This document shows positions 58,095 to 64,000 of a stretch of DNA of 64,000 nt, piece after piece; within the stretch, counting starts at the first letter, position 1, and the number at the start of each line of letters is the position of its first letter. Origin of the DNA: Undibacterium parvum (GTDB lineage Bacteria; Pseudomonadota; Gammaproteobacteria; Burkholderiales; Burkholderiaceae_D). Under the pieces are notes generated by a model. It saw only the letters and a list, made by a program, of their open reading frames with translations. It made no database searches and was not told the DNA's origin. A program made the position numbers and the translations under genes. The DNA lies in contig NZ_CP034464.1 in NCBI RefSeq assembly GCF_003955735.1, forward strand, positions 1,674,001 to 1,738,000, in the 5' to 3' direction.

Positions 58095-59363
58095 ATGAGC
58101 ACTCTAGCGCCACGTCAATTTTTACTCGATCTGTATTCCAGTGCAGTGCATGCCGTCAGCGCCGAAAAGTGTCTGCCGGCCTTTCTGCCAGAACCACCCG
58201 CGCAAGGCCGCACGATAGTCATCGGTGCTGGCAAAGGCGCGGCGGCCATGGCGAAAACCCTGGAGCAGTATTGGACTGGCGCACTCTCTGGCCTGGTCGT
58301 CACGCGTTACGCGCACGGCGCAACTTGCCAGCGCATACAGGTAGTGGAGGCGGCGCATCCGGTCCCCGATGAGGCTGGCCGACTAGCGGCCACGCGCATG
58401 CTGGCCATGGTGCAGGGGCTAAGCCCAGACGATCTGGTGATCTGCCTGATCTCGGGCGGCGGCTCGGCCTTATTGGCCTTGCCGGCAGACGGCATCACGC
58501 TGGAACAAAAACAGGCGATCAATAAAGCCCTGCTCAAAAGCGGTGCTGCGATTTCTGAAATGAATTGTGTGCGCAAGCACTTATCCAAAATCAAGGGCGG
58601 TCGACTGGCCTTGGCCTGCGCACCGGCGCGTGTGGTGAGCCTGATGATTTCCGATGTGCCGGGCGATGATCCCGGCATCATCGCCAGCGGTCCTACCCTG
58701 CCCGATGCCACTAGCTGCCAACAAGCCCTGGCGATTTTACGCAAATATCAGATAGAAATTCCTAGCGAAATACGCGCTCATTTGCAGTCCGGTGCCGCTG
58801 AAACGCCTAAGCCTGGCGACGCGCGCTTTACCCGCAACTCCCATCACATCATCGCCACCGCGCAAATGGCGCTAGAAGCGGCTGCCGCCACGGCGCGTGC
58901 CGCCGGTATCACTGCCTATATTTTGTCGGACGGCATAGAAGGCGAGGCCAGCGATGTAGCCTTGATGCATGCGGCGATCGCGAAACAGGTGGCAAAACAC
59001 GACCAACCTTTTCAAAAACCCTGCGTCCTGCTGTCGGGTGGAGAAACCACGGTCACCGTGCGCGGTACAGGGCGCGGCGGTCGTAATGCAGAATTTTTAC
59101 TCAGTCTGGCATTGGCCCTGGACGGCCAGCCAGGTATCCACGCGATTGCCTGCGATACCGATGGCATCGATGGCTCGGAAGACAATGCCGGTGCACTGTA
59201 CGAGCCGGCGACTGGCGTGCGCGCCAGCGTCCTCAATCTACATGCCAAAGCTATGCTGGAAAACAATGATGGTTATGGATTTTTCAGCGCCCTAGCTGAT
59301 CTGGTGGTGAGCGGGCCGACCCTGACCAATGTCAATGATTTCCGGGCGATCCTGATACTGTAG
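58095..59363 (+). CDS. Glycerate 2-kinase (MOFRL family)
   Basis: 422 aa. GRTIVIGAGKGAAAMAKTLE, the substrate loop CLISGGGSALLALPADGITL, MNCVRKHLSKIKGGRLALAC, SDVPGDDPGIIASGPTLPD and the C-terminal MOFRL block VLLSGGETTVTVRGTGRGGR, ACDTDGIDGSEDNAGALYE. Older annotation calls the family hydroxypyruvate reductase (TtuD). It phosphorylates glycerate with ATP. Located next to ureide genes whose end product glyoxylate is recycled through tartronate semialdehyde to glycerate, it probably completes that route. Confidence 0.9.
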   Translation: MSTLAPRQFLLDLYSSAVHAVSAEKCLPAFLPEPPAQGRTIVIGAGKGAAAMAKTLEQYWTGALSGLVVTRYAHGATCQRIQVVEAAHPVPDEAGRLAATRMLAMVQGLSPDDLVICLISGGGSALLALPADGITLEQKQAINKALLKSGAAISEMNCVRKHLSKIKGGRLALACAPARVVSLMISDVPGDDPGIIASGPTLPDATSCQQALAILRKYQIEIPSEIRAHLQSGAAETPKPGDARFTRNSHHIIATAQMALEAAAATARAAGITAYILSDGIEGEASDVALMHAAIAKQVAKHDQPFQKPCVLLSGGETTVTVRGTGRGGRNAEFLLSLALALDGQPGIHAIACDTDGIDGSEDNAGALYEPATGVRASVLNLHAKAMLENNDGYGFFSALADLVVSGPTLTNVNDFRAILIL

Positions 59364-59372
59364 CCCCCCCCT

Positions 59373-59401
59373 AATTCTGGCCATTGGCGTTTGCCAGAAT
59401 T
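59373..59401 (+). terminator. Hairpin after the glycerate kinase gene
   Basis: AATTCTGGC / GCCAGAATT stem with an 11-base loop right after the stop and a C-run; a T-run is weak, so termination is likely but not certain. Confidence 0.55.
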
Positions 59402-59490
59402 TCATATACTCCCTATAAAATGAAATAAAACACTATCACTTGCGCAATAACGACGTTGGCATTGAAAATATACCCGGTAGCAGTATATGA

Positions 59491-59527
59491 AAAAGCGGGT
59501 GCCAGGCTCAGGCAGCACCCGCTTTCT
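59491..59527. terminator. Terminator hairpin between convergent glycerate kinase and UraD-AllC genes
   Basis: AAAGCGGGTGC / GCACCCGCTTT, 11-bp perfect stem, flanked by A- and T-rich tracts on both sides. Confidence 0.8.
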
Positions 59528-59564
59528 TGAGAGCAGAAACTCTGCCCTCCCAATACACGCAAAA

Positions 59565-61322
59565 CTACTCCTTAGCTTTAAAATTGCGCAAAAAATCCAG
59601 CAGTATCTGGGCCGATACCTCGGCATCGTCAGCGGTCATGCTTTCCAGCGGATTGTGGCTGATGCCGCCGTTGCCGCAACGGGTAAACAACATCGCCACA
59701 TCGCAGATTTTAGCAAGCGCCATGGCGTCATGCCCAGCCCCCGAGGGCAATTCTAAGACTGGCACACCGGCGCGCGCAGTGGCAGCGGCTAACTGCTGCA
59801 TCAACCAACTGGCGCAAGGTGCGGCCGCCGCCGCGATCACTTTATTCAGACTGAACTCAATATTGCGGCGCTGGCAAATCGCTTGTATCCGCTGCAAAAT
59901 GTCGGCCACTGCGGCATCCCGCGTCGCATCATCGGCGGCCCGGATATCCATAGAAAATTTGCAGACACCAGGGATCACATTGACCGAGCCATTCGGCACC
60001 TGCAACTGGCCGACCGTGCCAACCAAAGACGGTGACTGCGCACAGCGTTCTTCAATATACAAAATGATTTCGGCGGCTGCCGCGCCAGCATCCTTACGCA
60101 TAGTCATCGGCGTGGTGCCGGCATGGCTAGCCACGCCAGTCAACTCGACCAGATAGCGGCAACTACCGGCGATAGAAGTGACGATACCGACCGGCAAATC
60201 ACGCCCTAACAATACCGGCCCCTGTTCTATATGAACCTCAACAAAACCGAGAATATCAGCAGGATTACGCGCGATCGCAGGGATAGCCGTAACATCATGC
60301 CCGGCCGCCGTTAATGCCTCACGCATAGTCACGCCATCGGCATCGCATTTATCCAGCAAGGCCAGATCAAACTGACCGATGATGGCATTACTACCGAGAA
60401 AAGTGCTCTTAAAGCGCACTCCTTCTTCTTCCGCGAAGCCAATAATTTCAAAATGAAACGGCAGCTTTTCGCCGCGCTCGTGCAAATGTTTAACGATGGC
60501 TATCGGCAGTAAAATACCTTCACGCCCATCATATTTGCCGCCATTGCAAACGGTGTCGTAATGCGAGCCTGTCATGAGCGTCTTGGCATTCGCCACATCG
60601 GACAAGTAGCGGCCGACCACGTTACCCACCGCATCAATAGTCACTTGCATACCAGCCTCACGCATCCACAGCGCCAACTGTGCCGCGGTTTTTTGATGGG
60701 CTGCTGTCATATAGGCGCAGGTCAGGGCATTTTCTTCATCGCTCCAAGCGGCCAGGGTTTCGCTGCATGCCATGATGCGATTGCCAAATTGCAGGCAATG
60801 TCCGAGTAAGTCGTTGAGGCGCAGTTCCGCGATACGGCTAATCTGGCGCAGACATTCGGCCAACTCATAGTCGCGCTGGTTCTTGATGCGGCGACTGAAA
60901 ATACTGATGATGGCCGAACGCGTATAACCTAGGCCATCCGGCCCTTTGACCGCGACGATGAAAGGAAAACCGAACTTAGTCTTGTAGTCGGCATTGAGTT
61001 GATGCAGGCGGTTGAATTCTTCTGGACTACAGTGGCTTAAACCGGCCTGCGCTTGCTCCTCACTAGATTCTTTGGTTAGTTCACCGGCAATCGCTGCCTT
61101 TCCAGCCAACTCGGGATGGGCCAGTATCAGCGCCAACTGCGCACTCTCGGCGGCACTGCTGACCACGCCCTGCAGCGCCAGTTTTAAGGCCGCTAGCGTG
61201 GCAAACGGGCGTTGCGCTTCTGCGCTTTGCGGTATCCATGGAGAGTGTTCATAAATGCCGCTCAGCAGTGCCACAAATTCATCCGCGCTAGCGTGATTAA
61301 GATAGTCCAGAGTAGTCGTCAT
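59565..61322 (-). CDS. Fused OHCU decarboxylase (UraD) - allantoate amidohydrolase (AllC)
   Basis: 585 aa. Residues 1-170 are UraD: the catalytic His69 in HPELAGK, then SSEEQAQAGLSHCSPEEFNR and FGFPFIVAVKG. Residues about 175-585 are an M20 amidohydrolase: GSHYDTVCNGGKYDG and FAEEEGVRF for the two-metal site, EVHIEQGPVLL, the dimer-lid VELTGVASHAGTTPM and PSGAGHDAM. The first domain makes S-allantoin from OHCU and the second hydrolyses allantoate to ureidoglycolate plus CO2 and ammonia. Its start overlaps the end of puuE by four bases (ATGA), so both are translated together. Confidence 0.93.
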   Translation of the reverse strand: MTTTLDYLNHASADEFVALLSGIYEHSPWIPQSAEAQRPFATLAALKLALQGVVSSAAESAQLALILAHPELAGKAAIAGELTKESSEEQAQAGLSHCSPEEFNRLHQLNADYKTKFGFPFIVAVKGPDGLGYTRSAIISIFSRRIKNQRDYELAECLRQISRIAELRLNDLLGHCLQFGNRIMACSETLAAWSDEENALTCAYMTAAHQKTAAQLALWMREAGMQVTIDAVGNVVGRYLSDVANAKTLMTGSHYDTVCNGGKYDGREGILLPIAIVKHLHERGEKLPFHFEIIGFAEEEGVRFKSTFLGSNAIIGQFDLALLDKCDADGVTMREALTAAGHDVTAIPAIARNPADILGFVEVHIEQGPVLLGRDLPVGIVTSIAGSCRYLVELTGVASHAGTTPMTMRKDAGAAAAEIILYIEERCAQSPSLVGTVGQLQVPNGSVNVIPGVCKFSMDIRAADDATRDAAVADILQRIQAICQRRNIEFSLNKVIAAAAAPCASWLMQQLAAATARAGVPVLELPSGAGHDAMALAKICDVAMLFTRCGNGGISHNPLESMTADDAEVSAQILLDFLRNFKAKE

Positions 61323-62281
61323 TTAGAAAAAGTATGAGGGTGAGTGTGATGCCAATGTTCGGCAATATCGATGCGCCGCGTAATCCAGACCTGATCATGC
61401 GCTTGCACATAATCGAGAAAGCGCGCCAGTGCAGCTATCCTTGCCGGCCGCCCGAGTAAGCGGCAATGCATGCCTATCGATAGCATCTTAGGGCGATTTA
61501 ATCCTTGCGGATCGCCTTCTGCATACAAAACATCGAAGGCGTCCTTCAGATAATCAAAAAATTGAGTACCAGAATTGAAGCCCTGCATGGCGGCAAAGCG
61601 CATGTCATTGGTATCTAAGGTATATGGCACAATCAAATGCGGTTTCAACACAGTCTGGCCTGCCGCATCGCTAATCGCAACTTCTTGCCAGAACGGCAGA
61701 TCGTCGCCGTAGTGATCCGAGTCATAGCGAAAACCGCCATGTTCGACTACTAGCTTACGGGTATTCGGTGAATCGCGTCCGGTGTACCAGCCGGCCGGTG
61801 CCGCACCTGTCATCTGCTGGATGATCTGTACCGCTTCGGCCATATGCGCACGTTCAGTCGCTTCATCCATGTGCTGATAGCTGATCCAGCGTAGTGCGTG
61901 ACAGGCGATCTCATGACCTAGCTCCTGAAATGCTGCCAAAGCATCGGGATTGCGCTTGAGCGCCATAGAAACACCAAACACCGTCAGCGGTAATTTGCGT
62001 TCTTCAAACAAGCGTAACAAGCGCCACAGGCCAGCGCGCGAACCGTATTCGTACAGACTTTCCATGCTCATGTGACGCATCTCGAAAGCCTGCGCACCGA
62101 TGATTTCAGATAAAAATGTTTCGGAAGCCCGGTCGCCATGCAACACGCAGTTTTCACTGCCCTCCTCGTAATTGAGGACAAATTGCAGAGCGATTCTGGC
62201 AGCACCTGGCCATTGCGCATGTGGTACATCACGGCCGTAGCCGATCAAATCACGCGGGTAATTCTGGTAGCTATCGTTCAA
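61319..62281 (-). CDS. puuE: PuuE-type allantoinase
   Basis: 320 aa. Polysaccharide-deacetylase-like fold of the metal-independent allantoinase: YPRDLIGYGRDVPHAQWPGA, VLNYEEGSENCVLHGD, FEMRHMSMESLYEYGSRAG, GHEIACHALRWISYQHMDEA, GWYTGRDSPNTRKLVVEHGG. It opens the allantoin ring to allantoate, the substrate of the fused AllC domain downstream. First gene of the minus-strand operon. Confidence 0.94.
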   Translation of the reverse strand: MNDSYQNYPRDLIGYGRDVPHAQWPGAARIALQFVLNYEEGSENCVLHGDRASETFLSEIIGAQAFEMRHMSMESLYEYGSRAGLWRLLRLFEERKLPLTVFGVSMALKRNPDALAAFQELGHEIACHALRWISYQHMDEATERAHMAEAVQIIQQMTGAAPAGWYTGRDSPNTRKLVVEHGGFRYDSDHYGDDLPFWQEVAISDAAGQTVLKPHLIVPYTLDTNDMRFAAMQGFNSGTQFFDYLKDAFDVLYAEGDPQGLNRPKMLSIGMHCRLLGRPARIAALARFLDYVQAHDQVWITRRIDIAEHWHHTHPHTFSK

Positions 62282-62457
62282 TGTACACCTGCAAGAATGA
62301 GGGGTTAATCTGAAATCAGCAATGATGAAGCGCTTGCTCGGCGCTAGGCTTATGACGCAGACATGATTTGTATATGTCGAATAATATAGTGATCGCTTGC
62401 TGGCAGTATATGATTTGACTGATAGCTATTTTCAACACGACGATATAGGAAGAAACC
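62282..62457. promoter_or_regulatory. Divergent promoter region of puuE and uraH
   Basis: 176 bases with an AT-rich centre (62340-62440). The LysR regulator encoded downstream of uraH probably acts here, but I see no unambiguous T-N11-A palindrome. Confidence 0.45.
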
Positions 62458-62811
62458 ATGGGTAAGCTCAGCACACACGTATTGGATATCACATTAGGAC
62501 AAGCTGGAGTCGGTGTCCAGATAGAGTTGTATGCGGTCGAGGCCGGCGGCAAGCGTCTATTAAAAACCGAACTCACCAACCACGATGGGCGCTGCAATGC
62601 ACCCCTGCTGGAAGGTGCCGACCTGAAGGCGGGTCTGTATGAACTGGTGTTTGCGGCAGGAGATTATTTTGATGCGCAAGGGCACACTTTACCTAGCCCC
62701 AAATTTATTGACCGCGTCACCCTGGCCTTTGGGATTGCCGATGTGACGCAAAACTACCATGTACCTTTGGTGGTTTCGCCTTGGGCCTATTCAACCTATC
62801 GCGGCAGTTAA
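62458..62811 (+). CDS. uraH: 5-hydroxyisourate hydrolase
   Basis: 117 aa transthyretin-like protein. The catalytic residues are present: His7 in STHVLD, Arg45 in NHDGRCNAPL, His101 in NYHVPLVVSP, and the C-terminal YRGS. AGGAAGAAACC precedes the ATG. It turns 5-hydroxyisourate into OHCU, the substrate of the UraD domain. A urate oxidase gene is not in this window. Confidence 0.95.
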   Translation: MGKLSTHVLDITLGQAGVGVQIELYAVEAGGKRLLKTELTNHDGRCNAPLLEGADLKAGLYELVFAAGDYFDAQGHTLPSPKFIDRVTLAFGIADVTQNYHVPLVVSPWAYSTYRGS

Positions 62812-62843
62812 TTTTGCGGCGCAGCGGCGCTCGCCGCTGGCCC

Positions 62844-63782
62844 CTACTTGACGATAATTGCTTTGGCCGCATCAGTGATTTGCTCGCGCAACCACTTATG
62901 TTCGGGGGCATGATGTACCCGCTCGTGCCATAGCTGATAAAAGCGCAGCGGTGGAAATTTAACCGGCACCTCGAAGGTTTTGAGTTGCAGGTTTTTTTCG
63001 TAATAGCGCAGGTATTGCTTGCCAGTCGTCAACACCAGTTCGGTGTTGCTGAGCATATACGGCATCAGACCAAAGTAAGCCGACTCCACCACCACATTCC
63101 GGCGCAAATTTTGCCGTTCCAGAAAAGCATCGATCACTCCATGATAGCCGGACAGCATTTGCGACGGAGCCACATGCGGCAAGCTCAGATAATCTTCCAG
63201 TGTCATCTGATCGCTGGCGGTACGCTTGGCATACGGGCTGTCGGCACGCATGGCGCACACGATAGGATCTTCAAACAGTTTGGATAAGTGCAAATGTTGC
63301 GGCGGCTCATCCCAATTGGCGATCACCAGATCAAGATCACCGTCAGATAACTTGCGTATGTAATCCACCTCGGCCCCCAGGCCATGAATCACGATACGGC
63401 TCTTCGGTGATTCGCGCCGAAAACGTTCTACCACACCGGGCAAAAACTGGATATCCAGCGAATCCGGCGCGGCAATATGAAAAGTGCGACTCTCCTGCTG
63501 CGAGGCAAACGGCAGCTTACGCTCGAATAGCAATTCGGTTTCATCGAGGATACGCTTGGCAGGTTTCAACAGACTCTCACCATGCGGGGTCGCCACCATA
63601 CCGCGACCACCACGCACCAGCAGTTGATCGCCGGTCAGTTCACGCAATTTGCGTAAGGAAGCCGAAATAGAAGGCTGAGGCTGATTCAACTTGAGTGCGA
63701 CCCGCGAGACGTTTTTTTCACTCAAAAGCAGATATAGAATGCGTATCAGGTGCAAGTCTAAGTGATTGGGTAAATTGGCCAT
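62844..63782 (-). CDS. LysR-family transcriptional regulator
   Basis: 312 aa. N-terminal winged HTH: LHLIRILYLLLSEKNVSRVA, NQPQPSISASLRKLRELTGD, LLVRGGRGMVATPHGE. The rest is a PBP2-type effector domain. It is convergent with uraH, 32 bases away, and probably controls the ureide genes with a pathway intermediate as inducer. The effector is not predictable from sequence. Confidence 0.9.
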   Translation of the reverse strand: MANLPNHLDLHLIRILYLLLSEKNVSRVALKLNQPQPSISASLRKLRELTGDQLLVRGGRGMVATPHGESLLKPAKRILDETELLFERKLPFASQQESRTFHIAAPDSLDIQFLPGVVERFRRESPKSRIVIHGLGAEVDYIRKLSDGDLDLVIANWDEPPQHLHLSKLFEDPIVCAMRADSPYAKRTASDQMTLEDYLSLPHVAPSQMLSGYHGVIDAFLERQNLRRNVVVESAYFGLMPYMLSNTELVLTTGKQYLRYYEKNLQLKTFEVPVKFPPLRFYQLWHERVHHAPEHKWLREQITDAAKAIIVK

Positions 63783-64000
63783 GATCTTCGCGGTATATTG
63801 AAATGTGTATTTTTAATATACGTTGATTCCAATGAAAAAAGCTACAAATACCTTTATCTTGCTTAGACTTTATAAAACTTTGCGATCTCTGGAAAAGGAG
63901 GCGCAAATTTTGCCTGCACAAATGCAAAACTAGCGGAGTCACTGCTATTGTGTAAGCGAAAGTCAATATTGCGGTCGCAGCGGAGCTGATTACAGTTCGC
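63783..64000. other. Right-edge intergenic region
   Basis: 218 bases upstream of the LysR gene, AT-rich at 63805-63840 (TTTTTAATATACGTTGA) where its promoter is likely. No credible gene; whatever it precedes on the right lies outside. Confidence 0.4.

Noticed and set aside
58095..59363. Hydroxypyruvate reductase
   Set aside because: Old annotation name for the family; the MOFRL and SGGGSAL motifs are those of glycerate 2-kinase and there is no NAD(P)-binding fold.

Overview
The window looks like a chromosomal segment of a betaproteobacterium, probably Burkholderiales near Oxalobacteraceae. This is inferred from the methyltransferase / pteridine-reductase-like SDR / folB / ttcA gene order, the PEP-CTERM secreted protein, the protein sequences overall and the moderate GC content. 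I saw no rRNA, tRNA, CRISPR array, intact transposase or prophage. Most of the window is chromosomal housekeeping and accessory genes, but the intergenic spaces are full of repeats. One palindromic family has 14 nearly complete copies plus one half copy. There are also several elements bounded by terminal inverted repeats, and a triplicated repeat block at 52.0-53.4 kb. Layout, left to right: 0-5 kb holds an alanine-rich repeat protein cut by the window edge, a PEP-CTERM esterase-like/phytase-like protein, and small enzymes (VOC, TfoX-C, YjdM, deacetylase, GNAT). 5.0-10.3 kb is a minus-strand operon behind a Fur box: PepSY membrane protein, DUF2271 protein with an ApbE-type flavinylation motif, DUF4198, ApbE and a membrane-anchored flavodoxin/FNR reductase. 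I read it as an iron-regulated trans-membrane electron path that ends on a covalently flavinylated periplasmic protein. 11-17 kb holds a CheX-like DUF3334 protein and then a defence-type patch. The patch has a truncated HTH-ImmA remnant, an AT-rich AvcD-like (anti-phage dCTP/dCMP deaminase) gene with a small overlapping gene, and a PD-(D/E)XK nuclease fused to a DUF2075 helicase. The nuclease-helicase lies directly behind a restriction-controller-like XRE protein whose upstream region carries a perfect C-box-like operator. 17.3-27.8 kb: an S9 peptidase; a divergent membrane/polyamine cluster (SpeD, a 59-aa glycine-rich protein, DUF4178, SPFH-SHOCT and DUF350 one way; a membrane spermidine-synthase-like protein and a Tat-exported FAD oxidoreductase the other way); a tautomerase; and an ecotin lacking its disulfide. 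28-40 kb: an HD-domain protein, a 31-aa membrane peptide, DUF3047, DUF808, glmU, an orphan histidine kinase with an NMT1-like binding domain, DUF4272, ttcA/folB/SDR, a MidA-like methyltransferase and DUF2905. 40-51 kb: a response regulator-TPR and HDOD-GAF pair, a LysE exporter, a yybP-ykoY manganese riboswitch upstream of a three-gene operon (TMEM165-type Mn exporter, ArsC-like, unknown ART-like protein), a frameshifted solute-binding protein, a PotF-like protein and a POT peptide transporter. 51-57 kb: repeats, then a PspA/IM30-DUF2491 membrane-stress cluster. 57-64 kb: a Gfo/Idh/MocA oxidoreductase and a purine/ureide catabolism group (glycerate kinase, UraD-AllC fusion, PuuE, UraH, LysR regulator) that would run from 5-hydroxyisourate towards glyoxylate and glycerate. 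Undescribed biology is most likely in the controller-regulated nuclease-helicase, the flavinylated DUF2271 operon, the SpeD/SPFH/DUF350/DUF4178 system and the manganese-riboswitch operon with its unknown third gene.
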